From assembly GCA_025618425.1 (NCBI GenBank), contig CM046832.1:72366890-72430889 (forward strand): a DNA stretch of 64,000 nucleotides. Reading direction: 5' to 3'. Below are positions 1 to 10,760 of this stretch, piece by piece. This stretch comes from Heliocidaris tuberculata. Its lineage: Eukaryota; Echinodermata; Echinoidea; Camarodonta; Echinometridae. The position numbers were made by a program, and so were the translations under genes. The notes under the pieces were generated by a model. That model saw only the letters and a list, made by a program, of their open reading frames with translations. It did not search any database and was not told where the DNA came from. Positions within the stretch are counted from its first letter, which is position 1. Each line of letters opens with the position of its first letter.

Positions 1-300
1 CAAGATCATTTTGCAGATGATATCATGCTTGTATAATGGCTTAGAGGTTTTATGTATAGTTTACTTATCTCACTTTAATGAAAATGAAAATGAAATTGAT
101 ATGCAGAAAAATGCAATAGTTGTATAGTTTAAATGGTTGCTCAACAAATTCATGCATATGAAGGTGCACTAACGTATTATCAACTGAGCCTTTTTAAATA
201 AATGACAGCAACGAATAAACAGCTAATTAGGGGCTACTGATTATTCACCCTCCCCTACATTTCTCGAGTGTGTGTTTTCTGTTCTTGTATTTGATCTAGT
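1..300. repeat. Segmental duplicate of 42243-42590
   Basis: This stretch aligns along nearly its whole length with 42243-42590. Shared blocks include 'aagatcattttgcaga', 'gagcctttttaaat', 'caacgaataaacagctaatt' and 'attattcaccctcccctaca', in the same order and orientation with small indels. The second copy sits about 1.4 kb downstream of Ig receptor gene 1. This stretch is therefore probably the 3' flank of another receptor copy lying left of the window (inference). No coding potential was seen here. Confidence 0.75.
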
Positions 301-388
301 TTCAAGTTCATTTTATTTGATTTTCTTTCAACAATAGATATCAGTAACAGAGGTATAACAAACTAATGTAGAGAGAATGAGAGCATAA

Positions 389-390
<2 letters not shown>

Positions 391-437
<47 letters not shown>
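391..437. repeat. (TA)n microsatellite
   Basis: An uninterrupted AT dinucleotide tract of about 47 bp. It is followed at 459-660 by a short repeat starting 'taggagcggatccagg'. Related sequence with the 'tcaaagaattttg' or 'cagagaattttgga' core is seen near 13820 and 60985. Confidence 0.95.
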
Positions 438-440
<3 letters not shown>

Positions 441-1249
441 TGTATATACAACATAGGTAGGAGCGGATCCAGGGGTCGGGGGTCCGGGCCCCCTCCCCTG
501 GCTAAAAAAAGGTGAGGAGACTTTTTTCTCTGTTTGTTTGTTTGTTTGTTGTTTTGTTGTTGTTGTTTTTTTTTTGCTTGTCAAAGAATTTTGGACTAGG
601 AAAACATGCCCCAAAACGCCGAAAACCTCTTTTGTTTTGCATGTCAAAGAATTTTGCAGTAGAAACTGTCACGATGTATGCAAATCTCTCACCAAAAATA
701 AATTTAAGGTTTGAATTTACAACATAAATAGTGAGTTGACTTTTGAATCTAGTAAAACCAGGCTGCTCGACCACCCACAAAATGACTCAAGAAATATAAA
801 ATGACATAAAGTTTAAATAAACTTTATTTTTAAAGAAAGAATCATAAACTAGAAATTTAATTCGTCACTGAAGACGAATTAGGTGTCTGTCTTGATCTGG
901 TAAATTGTTTTGTAGGATATGATGATGATTGGGCAAGATAGTAATTATGAAAGGGTCGACGACAATGATGATAAGATGGTCATATATGTGATGACAGTGA
1001 AATTGACCATGCGAAATATGACAGAGAAATGACATTTCGTTATGAACATACATGACCATAAGTTGATTTTCAGGAAATGTCACCGGGATAAAGTTATAAT
1101 GAAATCTTGACCTTGTGATTTTCACAACATAATTGTCCTACCAAGCCTCATGTCTGTGCCAAATTTCAAAAAGATTCAACATTCCGTTTTCAACTAATGG
1201 GCCCCGCAAAAAGAAGGGGGTTGGGTGGTGGTCGGATTGTTATGGGGTG

Positions 1250-1400
1250 TTGCAAGAAAGTAGAGTTGCAATCGATCGCAAATATCAGTTGCATCTTTTG
1301 CAACTGATTAATTAAACGCAACTTGCAATTAATTGCAATTTTCTGTTGCAAGAAGCAAGCTTGCAATCGACTGCAAGTTGCAACTGATTTGCAACTGATT
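1250..1400. repeat. TTGCAA-rich degenerate short repeat (copy A)
   Basis: Repeated runs of 'ttgcaact', 'gcaattaattgcaa' and 'ttgcaactgattt' pack this 150-bp stretch. The same motif vocabulary recurs at 11580-11820. It is a degenerate minisatellite made of near-palindromic TTGCAA words. No gene is visible between 660 and 1870. Confidence 0.7.
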
Positions 1401-1875
1401 TTAATATTTCGTATTTGTGAAAACGACTGGATCGACGAGCCTAGCCAATTTCTCAAGTTTTAGTGCAGCCGGCTGCTCGCGGTATTTTTTGTGCGATCTT
1501 TGTTGATTCTCACAGAGTAAGTAGAAAATATTCAATTTCGAGCCTATATTCGCTTAAGCTTGTATGTTTTATAAGAAACTAATATTTTACGCTTATGTCT
1601 GGAATAAATTTGTGTTGAAATATGGGAGAATATTTTTTATATCGCTGATCGAATTTCGCCGTCGCAAATACTCTTCTGCTTCACAATTCCTCAATTATGG
1701 TCCCACATATAGCTATTTGTGTTAGTAATCTTGTGCATTGACAATCTCGCATCCATTTTCTGCTGTAGAGTCTAGATTTAATTTTACGAGCATCCGAAAA
1801 CGGGCAAAGTTCTAGGTATTGCGGATGTGTATAAGAGTGAAAAGTGGTTGAAAAGAAAATTATTGCTTAATATAA

Positions 1876-4506
1876 GTTATATTTAGATCCACTTACATGT
1901 TCCAATCAATTGCAAACATCTCAAAGTTGAAGCACAGCCATGTCTTGTTGATGGGTGACTTTAATTATCCAGACATTTGTTGGACTTCATGGACAACTCC
2001 CAAGAGTGAGGATAGTGGGGAATTCAAATTTATTGAATGTATTCGTGATGCTTTTTTAGTTCAACATGTCGATAAACCTACAAGGTTTAGGTTTGGTTGT
2101 AAACCTAATATACTTGATTTAATATTTACGAATAACGAAGACCTTATTTCAAATGTTCAGTACTGTAGCCCAATAGGACTGAGTGACCATGCTGTTTTGA
2201 TATTTCATCGGAACTGTTACTGTGACCCCTCTAATAGCAGGAAAAAAGTATATTTATATGATAAAGCTAATTTTAATGAAATGAGAGAAACCTTGTATTC
2301 GTTAGATTGGCCTAGTCTGTTGGCGCCAGCAGAAGATGACGTTGAACGTCAGTGGAGCATCTTCAAATATGAAATAAAATCTGCTCAGGAGAAGTTTATT
2401 CCATCTAGAGTAATTTCTAGAGGGCAGGCATGGGGAAACAAAGGTGATTTCCCTGTTGATAATGACACGCTAAAGCTTATTAAGAAAAAACACAGGAGTT
2501 GGGAGCGTTATCTTAGGGATAGAACAGAAAGCAAGAAAAAAGAGTATAACAGACTCCGTAATCGGGTCAAAACTGCCACTAGGTGGCTCCAGAAAAACTA
2601 TGAAAGAAATATTGCGAAAGCTGTGAAATTAAATCCGAAGAAATTTTGGAAGTATGCCAGGACAAAGACTAAAATCAAATCTGGAGTAGCTCCTCTTGTG
2701 AATTCACATTCATCTTCTTCAGAACTTAGTGAGACTGATAAAGAAAAGGCTGATATCTTACTTGATTATTTTTCTACTGTTTACACGGATGAGCCTGTTG
2801 ATAACATTCCCAGTCTCCCTCAGCAAAACATTTTGGAAGAATTTTGTGATATTGAAATTACTGAAGACAAAGTCCTGTCTTTGCTTTCCAAACTTAATGT
2901 CTCGAAGTCTCCGGGACCAGATGAGTTTCACCCTCGGGTGCTGCGTGAGATTGCTCCAGCCATAGCTGGCCCTTTGAGTGTTATTTTCCAAACTTCTTTG
3001 CGGAGAGGAGTGGTTCCATCAGACTGGAAATCAGCAAATGTTAGTGCCGTTTTTAAGAAAGGTGATAGATCGCTACCGTCGAACTATAGACCCATTAGTC
3101 TTACATGTATAGTGTGTAAGCTTATGGAATCATTGATTCGTGATGAGATTCTGGAACATATGACTATGAACAAATTATTTAGTGTCAAGCAGTATGGTTT
3201 CTTGCCTGGTCGTTCAACAATGCTCCAACTGATAAACGTAATTGATGAATGGTCTAGCGCTCTGGAGGAAAATGGGTCAATTGATGTGATTTATTTAGAT
3301 TTTATGAAGGCCTTCGATAAGGTGCCCCACCGTCGGCTGCTTGCCAAGATTAGAAGTTATGGCATAAGTGAGTTGGTGTTAAATTGGATTGAGGCATTTC
3401 TAGTTGGGAGAAGACAGCGTGTATGTGTGAATGGAGAGTTTTCCAGTTGGGGTCTTGTTGCGAGTGGAATTCCACAAGGTAGTGTTCTTGGGCCTGTGTT
3501 GTTTGTGTTGTTTATAAATGATCTACCTGACACTATTTCCGAGAGTAGTGTTTATCTATTTGCTGACGACACTAAGATTTTCAAGTATATTAGAGATGAA
3601 AATGATTGTATTGCCCTTCAGAGGGATCTTGATAGGCTCCAATGCTGGTCTGACAAATGGCTGCTAAGATTCAACCCTAAGAAATGTAGTGTTCTCACCA
3701 TTGGTAACTCCCAGTCTGCCCCAGCAAGGCCATTTGTGTATGATATGACATGTGATAATTCACCAAGTGCCCTCATGCAAGTGTCATCTGAGAAAGATTT
3801 GGGTGTGGTGATTGATGATAAGCTAAATTTTGAAGAACATCTTCATACAAAGATCAATAAGGCAAATAGTCTAATGAATTTAATCAGACGAACCTTTGTT
3901 TATTTAGATAAGGAAAATTTCTCCCTTTTGTACAAATCGCTTGTTCGCCCTCAAATAGAGTACGCTCATGCGGTGTGGAGCCCCCACCTAAAAAAACATA
4001 TCCATGCTTTGGAAAATGTCCAAAGAAGAGCGACTAGATTAGTCCCAGAGTTAAAGGGGCTGCCTTATGCACAACGATTGAGAAAGTTGAATATCCCTAC
4101 TTTAGCTTACAGGAGGGCTCGAGGTGATATGATTGAATTGTACAAGATTTTTAATAAATACGATTCTGATGTAACACCAAATCTTGTATTACAAACCAGA
4201 GATCAGACAAGAGGGCATAGTAAGAAACTGTTTATTCCTAGGACCAAAACTCAGAGGTACAAAAATTCTTTTTATGTACGAATACGTAACCATGGAATAA
4301 TCTCTCTAACGACACCATTACTGCCCCGAGTGTGCACAGTTTTGAAGTAGCATTGGATAGGTGCTGGAAAAGTGAGCCGATTAAGTACGACTATGAGTCG
4401 CCTGCACCAGGAAATGATCCAGCCATCTTAAAAAGGAAGAAGAACTTGGAACTGAATACAGAGGCCTAGTGCCTGCGTTCAGTATCTTCCCTAGGTATCC
4501 CTAGGT
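1876..4506 (+). mobile_element. CR1-type non-LTR retrotransposon, 5'-truncated
   Basis: The element begins inside the endonuclease domain (in-frame homology starts near 1876 at a YRS-like motif) and ends after its ORF. At the 3' end, near 4485-4506, two head-to-tail copies of 'tccctaggta' match the CR1 habit of ending in short tandem repeats instead of poly(A). The 5' truncation is typical of target-primed reverse transcription. The reading frame is open for more than 800 codons, so the copy is fairly young. Confidence 0.85.
1897..4350 (+). CDS. CR1-like LINE ORF2: endonuclease (partial) and reverse transcriptase
   Basis: An 817-codon open frame encodes the back half of an AP-type endonuclease (GDFN near residue 20, LSDH near 95) followed by a reverse transcriptase. 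Visible RT landmarks are SPGPDEF (about 337), NYRPISL, QYGFLPGRS, YLDFMKAFDKVPH (about 466), GIPQGSVLGP and FADD (about 555, the catalytic motif). The family copies its RNA into DNA at a nicked target site. The N-terminal half of the endonuclease is missing, so the copy cannot nick DNA itself. Near 4290 one base appears to be lost: the normal C-terminus is readable in another frame to a stop at 4467-4469, so the printed last 20 or so residues are out of frame. The clade call rests on motif wording. Confidence 0.85.
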   Translation: MFQSIANISKLKHSHVLLMGDFNYPDICWTSWTTPKSEDSGEFKFIECIRDAFLVQHVDKPTRFRFGCKPNILDLIFTNNEDLISNVQYCSPIGLSDHAVLIFHRNCYCDPSNSRKKVYLYDKANFNEMRETLYSLDWPSLLAPAEDDVERQWSIFKYEIKSAQEKFIPSRVISRGQAWGNKGDFPVDNDTLKLIKKKHRSWERYLRDRTESKKKEYNRLRNRVKTATRWLQKNYERNIAKAVKLNPKKFWKYARTKTKIKSGVAPLVNSHSSSSELSETDKEKADILLDYFSTVYTDEPVDNIPSLPQQNILEEFCDIEITEDKVLSLLSKLNVSKSPGPDEFHPRVLREIAPAIAGPLSVIFQTSLRRGVVPSDWKSANVSAVFKKGDRSLPSNYRPISLTCIVCKLMESLIRDEILEHMTMNKLFSVKQYGFLPGRSTMLQLINVIDEWSSALEENGSIDVIYLDFMKAFDKVPHRRLLAKIRSYGISELVLNWIEAFLVGRRQRVCVNGEFSSWGLVASGIPQGSVLGPVLFVLFINDLPDTISESSVYLFADDTKIFKYIRDENDCIALQRDLDRLQCWSDKWLLRFNPKKCSVLTIGNSQSAPARPFVYDMTCDNSPSALMQVSSEKDLGVVIDDKLNFEEHLHTKINKANSLMNLIRRTFVYLDKENFSLLYKSLVRPQIEYAHAVWSPHLKKHIHALENVQRRATRLVPELKGLPYAQRLRKLNIPTLAYRRARGDMIELYKIFNKYDSDVTPNLVLQTRDQTRGHSKKLFIPRTKTQRYKNSFYVRIRNHGIISLTTPLLPRVCTVLK

Positions 4507-5130
4507 ACAAGCTTATCTGAAGATTTAGATCTAGAATATATCAAGCAGGACAGAGGGTCTGAGCTGAGGAGTCTGTTACTTTTAAAAATTTGGCCTCGAC
4601 ATGGCTTGATTTGCAACATTGTTAATGCAAACTTTGAAGGGTCTAATATAGTCTAGACTATAAATATTTGAGCCTTTGAGGTCCAGTCCCAGACCGAAAA
4701 TTTTGTCTCTCGTTCGTTAGCCTCTTATTTTGGTTAGGGTCGGCCCTCACTTATGTTATAACGGCTCTGTTCACTTACCATTTTGACTGAATAATTCGTT
4801 TAAAACTCCTTTTTCAGGTAATTCAGGGTCCAAGGTATTCTTCGTTTGAAAATCTCACAACTGTATTCTAACTGTTATTAGTGTGTGAGTCAATGTGTAT
4901 TCGGTTTGCACAGCAGATCGAACGGCCCGCTTCTGTCTCTAAATGAAGAGCCGACCCTACCAAAATAAGATGCTAACGAACGCGAACGAGAGACAGTCCA
5001 TGTCAAGTTTGGCAGGGAAACTATAAATTAACCATTGACTACTGCATTCTTTGATTCCCATAGGTTTAATACAGGTCAGGGACTCGGGGGCCACCCCACT
5101 TATACACGTACTACAGGCTTATCTGAAGAT
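4507..5130. repeat. 590-bp segment between direct repeats, containing an inverted repeat
   Basis: The word 'gcttatctgaagat' occurs at about 4511-4524 and again at 5117-5130, bracketing about 590 bp like a target-site duplication. Inside, 4704-4749 and 4948-4995 form an imperfect inverted repeat (left 'tgtctctcgttcgttag', right ending 'cgaacgagagaca') with about 200 bp between the arms. This suggests a non-autonomous DNA element. No ORF belongs to it. Confidence 0.55.
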
Positions 5131-6031
5131 AACCTTGTACTCCAGACTTGCTTTTACAGGTGAATAGGCTTCAATAGCTTTTGTGTGTAACAGCGGGCCT
5201 TTATCCAGACTAGATCATTCATACATGAGAGGAAAATAACCATTTAAAATTACACTTTCAATTCTGAATCCCCAAATTTGTGGCACAGTAAGAGTTGAAG
5301 AGTCCCTGAATCAGGTAATCTAGCAAATTTAAGAAAATTAAATCTTGCTGAGAGCAATTTTGTTGTCTGTTTTTGACTGCTGCAACAGTGAATGTTGGAC
5401 ACAGTCCCACATAGGCAAGGGCCCCACTCACACTTATGCGAGGTTAATGTATTAACCACCCGGTTAATCCTAGGGCAATGGGTTAATAGTTTTGACAATT
5501 TTTATCTTGCACTATACCACTAGCCACTGGATCGCTACCAATGTTTCCCAATTTATCAATTGACAGGTTAGCTGTGGTCTTTGTTCATGAATATGTTCTA
5601 ATTTTCCACAACTTGGCAAACAGTGCGGCATATTGTAGCCATAGGGGTTTAAGATGACTGCAGCAGGGGTTCCCAAACCTTTTCTGTGATGGTGTGGATT
5701 TGGGTTCCGTTGGCTTCACATTCAGCAGTCTGGAAGGGTGGGAAAAGAATTTATTGTAAATTTAATTCAGTCAGACCCCCCCCCCCCCAACCCAAGACAC
5801 ACACATTGACATTATGACACATCCCGAACTGTGATATGATGGGGCTAAAATATTTGAGGGGTGGCGAAGATCAACAAGTTGAAAGATGAAATATTATGGA
5901 ACTTGAAGCATGTGTAGTGATTGAGCAAATTGTTTTCACATTTTCACAATTTTCTCTAAAATAAGTATTTTATAGAAAAAAACTTTTAAATTTCTTTTTT
6001 TCTTTTTTATAGGAGGAGCGGGAGCTACGAC

Positions 6032-6032
<1 letters not shown>

Positions 6033-6075
<43 letters not shown>
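6033..6075. repeat. Poly-C tract (43 C)
   Basis: A perfect run of about 43 cytosines. It is the longest of many C/G homopolymers in the window. Between 5130 and 7437 I see otherwise only this run, a LINE-like tail, and the repeat at 6724-7260. Confidence 0.95.
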
Positions 6076-6076
<1 letters not shown>

Positions 6077-6327
6077 TCCCTTCCCCCAATCCTGAGGAAA
6101 TAAGCAAATCTAAATATTTTGTTTTCTGGAATAAACTACAATTTCCAGCTCTCTTTAATGGCATGTACACTGCCTAAACGTGTGATCTTTAAATATTGCA
6201 TACTGAAGTTATACGTTCAAAAGATGTTATTCCAGTGAATTTTATCATCAAGAAAGTGTGGGATAGGTGGGTACAAGAAAACTGTGCATTATCATAAAAC
6301 AAAACAAAAAAAAAAACAAAAAAAAAT

Positions 6328-6352
6328 CATTTCAATTCAATTCAATTCAATT
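6328..6352 (-). repeat. (ATTGA)n LINE tail remnant
   Basis: 'tttcaattcaattcaattcaatttt' matches the pentamer tail found at 31702-31725 next to an antisense LINE. This is probably the 3' end of a heavily truncated antisense copy of the same family. Confidence 0.45.
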
Positions 6353-6723
6353 TTGTTAAAAGTTTCCACAAAACAGGAAATTCACAATACATGTAATATA
6401 AAATATGAGAACAAGCTATGTGACCATGCATTTTGAACTGGGCCAGTTTTGCATTACATGTGTTTTTGCAAAGAAATCATGCATCTTTTCACTCTACATT
6501 TTCTTGAACGAAATTAACTGGGGATTCCAAAAATGCACTCAAAAATAGCATAGGGTGTAATGCTTATGAATTATGTAACATCATGGTGTCCAATAAAATT
6601 AAAACAATTTTGCGCAAGCCTCTTCATGAATATTTTTGATGCACCAACAAGACACAGAAAGATAATAATGGTAACCCCTCATGGAAGACAATCGAAAAGT
6701 GTTTTGGTTTTTTTTTTGTTTTT

Positions 6724-7260
6724 ATGCCTCCGCCACCGAAGGTGGTGCCGGAGGCATTATGTTTTCGGGTTGTCCGTCCGTCCCGCTTTCTTGTTCTAGT
6801 GATAACTCAAGAACCACATGAGATATGAACCTCAAACTTGGTGCTAGTATGCATCACCATAGGAAGACGATCTGATTAGATTGTGGGGTATGTAGGACAA
6901 AGGTCAAAAGTCACAGTTCAATTTCTGAAATTACAGCTGTTGGCCTTGTTAACGTGCTATCTCAAGAACCATTTGATCCATTAACTTCAAACTTGGTAGT
7001 ATGCATCACCATAGTAAGACGAACTGATTAGATTTTTGTTCACATAGGTCAAAGGTGACAGGTCATAGAGGTCATTATAAAGGTGTATGTGAAATTAATG
7101 TTTTTGTTACTTTTGTTATCACCATATCTCAACTATTTTGTATTCATGACTAGGAGGAGATAAAGTGATCAGACTTTTGGGTTATAAGGTAGGTCAAATG
7201 TCAAAGAGGTCAATTAACATGTAATTAGAGGCTTTTTGTTCTGGTTATCACAATATTTTA
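6724..7260. repeat. Interspersed repeat with a hairpin end
   Basis: The left end (6724-6757) is a near-perfect hairpin: 'tgcctccgccacc' pairs with 'ggtggtgccggaggca'. It is followed by 'gttttcgggttgtccgtccg'. Internally there are two diverged direct copies of a unit starting 'tcaagaacca' with 'caaacttgg', 'tatgcatcaccatag' and 'aagacga' (about 6805-6885 and 6960-7035). From memory this repeat style is common in marine invertebrates. No coding. Confidence 0.6.
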
Positions 7261-7437
7261 AGAACAGTTTGAGCCATCAACTGAATTTAGACTGAGGTAT
7301 ATAGGAGACGCAGTTGCATTCGTCTTGTTTTTTAATACTCTGTACATACAACTGATGTTTTTATGAATTTTTTTTTTTCCTGCTGTAGCAAAATTGTGTG
7401 ATAGAATCTCTGTGACATTATGTTCCATCTGATGCAG

Positions 7438-7570
7438 GTCGCAGAGCGCAAGAGAAAATGTTGGGAACAGTGCGCCCAACTCCTAAAGTCGTCAGTAGGG
7501 GGAAAGGAGAAAAAGTGGGTGGACCTCAAGGTTAGGGCGAACAAGTACCTCACCAAGAAGAATGAGACAG
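7438..7570 (+). pseudogene. Candidate exon of a Myb/SANT-like (NAIF1-type) DNA-binding gene
   Basis: A candidate acceptor (gatgcag, ending at 7437) and donor (gtaaat at 7571) bracket an open frame of 44 codons plus one base. It reads VAERKRKCWEQCAQLL through KKWVDLKVRANKYLTKKNETG. The W..(x)n..KKWxDLK pattern and Lys/Arg-rich end resemble the last helix of Myb/SANT-like domains of the NAIF1/Myb_DNA-bind_5 kind. The matching N-terminal helices were not found upstream. It joins in phase to 8652. It could be part of a host gene, a Harbinger-like transposon accessory gene, or a relic. Confidence 0.4.
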
Positions 7571-7674
7571 GTAAATATTCTTAAGTCTTTTCAATACATA
7601 AACAGGACATAAAAAAAAGAAGGAAGTAGCAAAGTTTGATATGTGCATTATATTTTGCAAGATTGTTAGCAAAG

Positions 7675-8310
7675 TTGGTAGGTATCATCCTTATAGGAAG
7701 GAGACCTCAATTTCTGAAACAGAGTACCTTGCCTCCAAGGGGCTCAGGGGCAGCACCCCTTAAGTGCCCCTATTGTGAATATGAGAATTTTTTTAATGCA
7801 TGGCTGGGTTATGACCAAACTAGGTAAGAATTATCCTTAGGCAAAGAGGATCTAAATTAATGCAAATAAGGTACCTATCCCTTAAATAGGGAGTGGAGTG
7901 GCTCTTGGGGGGGGGGGGGGAGCTTTTGCCCCCCCCCCCCCCCCAAGAGCCTGTGACACCAAATTCCTTCTTCTGTAAAACGTATTGCCACATGTAGATT
8001 GTAACCAAACTCGTTAGGAATCATTCTTAGGGGAAGGAGACTTCAAGTTGTTCAAGAGTAGATCATTATCTTCAAGGGGTCTGATGGAGGGGCATTTCCC
8101 CAAAAGTGTCCCAGGGGAAATTATTTCATGTGCACATATTCTGCTTCTTTAAAACACAGCTTGATTTCAAATGAACTTCACCATCCAATAAATCTTACTT
8201 GAAGGGGATTTAAGTTAAGGGTATACAAATGGGGTACCTGGCCCACACGGAGGGGGGGGGGGGGGGGCTCAGGGGCAGCACCCCTTAAGTGCCCCAACCA
8301 TTGATTTTTC
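7675..8310. repeat. Diverged tandem repeat, about 150-190 bp unit, four copies
   Basis: Units start at about 7681, 7828, 8017 and 8190 with variants of 'atcattcttaggggaaggagacttcaa'. Several continue to 'ggtacct..cc' and a G-rich stretch. Two copies end with 'ctcaggggcagcaccccttaagtgcccc' (near 7741 and 8267). One copy contains a perfect hairpin of 14 G and 16 C flanked by ggctctt/aagagcc (7901-7951). It lies inside the putative intron of the Myb/SANT-like gene. Confidence 0.6.
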
Positions 8311-8651
8311 ACCAAGTGAAAATTTTGCCCCGAAACTTGTGTGATTCAGGCGAGACTGCCCTGGGCATTTCCCTTGTTCGGGGATAAAATGTATGTAACA
8401 TCATCATTATTGCTTAGTATAATAAAGCTGCCAGGCCAAAGTTCACATTCTCATTCGCATATTGACATGCAGGCGAGACAACGCTTGGCGTTGGCTTTGT
8501 TTTCCCATAGAATGATACCACTGTTCTATTTACCATACTAAAATGAAGCATCAAGTTTTACACATTAACATGTATGAATCAAATACTGGAAAAACAACTT
8601 ACTTTTTTATATATTATTACGGGTATCATCATTCTCTCACTAACTTCATAG

Positions 8652-8766
8652 GTGGAGGGCCGTCTCCCTTAATCCAGTATTTGAGGCTGTCTTACAAGCA
8701 CAGAGCTCACAAGCAACTGAGGGAGTGTTGGGGAAGGATACAGAAGCAGGCCTGTCTTCATCCCAG
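8652..8766 (+). pseudogene. Candidate second exon of the Myb/SANT-like gene, frameshifted
   Basis: A candidate acceptor (cttcatag) and donor (cag|gtgaat) bracket this segment. Spliced to 7570 in phase 1 it gives ETGGGPSPL, matching the conserved Gly-Gly-Pro that follows the DNA-binding domain in NAIF1-like proteins. That frame then turns basic and unlike the family. The neighbouring frame instead reads LNPVFEAVLQAQSSQATEGV to the donor, which looks like authentic protein. A one-base loss near 8668 would explain both, so the gene is probably broken (or a base is wrong in the sequence). Confidence 0.4.
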
Positions 8767-10494
8767 GTGAATTGAAGTTTAATAAAGAGATCCATTTAGA
8801 TTTACTGTACTGCTCCACCCCCCCCCCCCCTTACTTCCCATCATACATGGGCTGAAAAATTGACATCAGTAGGAATAATGACTTTTGCAAAGGAAAATGA
8901 GCCTCCAAATCATCATAATTTCTTGTAGTTTTTGTTCCTTTCCATTTGGTAGAATTGATCTTTCAACAGATGTCAGTTATTTAGTCAATGCATGACAGGA
9001 AGTATGCTCATCCATTATACTATAGTGGTCAGTTGAATTTGTTGTCTCCTGGTCAGAAATTCACCCCTTAGATTTGTCAAATTACATTGTCATTGCTGTC
9101 TGTAGGTCTGAGAATTTCCCGATCGCGAATTCAACCACTCACGAAAAAGTCAGGCAGGTCCTGTTTGCGAAAATTTATGGCCGCGAAATTTATGGCGTAT
9201 ACAGTAAATAAGAAAAATATTGCAACTTAAGCACTATATCTTGATGAAATAAAGCCTGTAACAAATGTTGTCGGAGCAAATGTCAGGTGACTCTTAATCC
9301 AGGCCCTACATGTTGGTCTATATTGATCACTTTAACTTTTTTCCTGTATGTGGTCTTTATAGATACATGTATGCCCAAAAGCTTTTAACAGATACAGACT
9401 TTTATACTGTGTATGTTGTTTATTTTGTCCTTTCCTTGCTACGTATTGTTCACTGACTCACAGTCGAGTTTTCATTGCACCTTAACTGCAAGTTTAAAAA
9501 TTATACAAAACCCTGCCTTTCCCTTTGTAGTGAATATTGTAAACTACTTTCATAAGCATGTTATAAAAGTAAATTTTCTATATGCCTCTTTACAAACAGT
9601 TGTGTGTAAAATGTATCCAATTCAATGCTGGAGGGCAGTGAGAAGCTCTGGCTAATATGGTAGACACCACAAGGACTCTGCTGTCTCAAGATCAGATGTG
9701 TGGATAGTGACAGTGTCTGGAGTAAGTTGCCCTCATAGTAGAGCATGAACTTTAAGCTGATTATTGTCAACAAATGTATCCATTACCACCAGGGGTGACA
9801 ATCCATGTTCATGTTTGGGGGGGGGGGGGGGGGGGGGGGAATGGCAAGGGAGCGAAGTTACCAGAAAAAATACACAGAACCCCTTAATTGAGAATAACAA
9901 TGCGAGCGAATGAATTTTCTTCGATATCTTTGTGTTGAAATTATGGCATTTCTTATTTTCTGACATCTAATCCTTAAAGAATGTGATGGTATTTCAAGAT
10001 CAAATAATGAGTTTGGATAATTATTAGTTTTAAGTTTAATGTATCATAATTCTTATTTATTTTATCCAAAAATATGGGGGGGGGGGGGGGGGTGGTAATA
10101 CAGGCCATCCCCCCACCTCAAATTTGGGGGGGGGGGGGGGGGTATATACCCCCATCCCCCCCGGGATCGACACCCATGATTGCTACCAGCCTTTTCCAAA
10201 GTATGAAGCAGAAGTGTACATACTATGCTACCTGCAATCCATCTCACCTTCACAATATATTTTGTAAACAACAGTAAGCTAGGTGGATTTAGTGATTAAG
10301 AAAGACTACAAAAACCAGTATATCTCCTTTTTCATAAAAAAGTTTTTTGTTTTGGATGGGGGCGGGAGGTAGCCGTCCAAGGTCTAAATATAGGTCTGTT
10401 AAAGATAACTACTTCCTGGTCGTCCTGGAGGTAGTTTTTCTAGAAACGACAAGTATAAAGAAAAATATTTATTCATTAACAGTCTGCCTGTCAG
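8767..10494. other. Intergenic or intronic stretch with G/C runs
   Basis: No gene is seen. It contains poly-C at 8818-8830, poly-G at 9818-9839, and G runs at 10077-10142 ending in a 'cccgggatcgacaccc' repeat end, the reverse complement of the kind seen near 30330 ('ggggcgtcgatcccggg'). Confidence 0.6.
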
Positions 10495-10760
10495 AATTGG
10501 TTACGAAGAGGCGAGTGGAGGCGAGACAGGAGCAGTGAGCAGAAGGAGCGAGTGACTCCAAAACAAGCTGCACCCCTCTGAAGTTCATCTCAAATCGCAA
10601 GGCCCTTCAGGAATCAAGACCTAACAATGGAGGTAGAGGAGGAGTTTGTGATTCTGCAGACTGAGGACTATTGGCAGTTAACCTACTCAATCTAGGGATA
10701 ATAGCACTACTGTACAAAACTGAACCAGTCATAATTGAATAAATTGTAACATACACTTGG
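10495..10760 (+). other. Possible terminal exon and poly(A) signal of the Myb/SANT-like gene
   Basis: An acceptor-like 'ctgcctgtcag' precedes a basic open frame (NWLRRGEWRRDRSSEQKERV...) that stops near 10578. A further short frame beginning MEVEEEFVILQTEDYWQL lies at 10627-10695. AATAAA is present at 10738-10743. Basic, charged C-terminal tails are usual for this family, but there is no specific homology I can name. The exon assignment is an inference from order and spacing. Confidence 0.25.
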
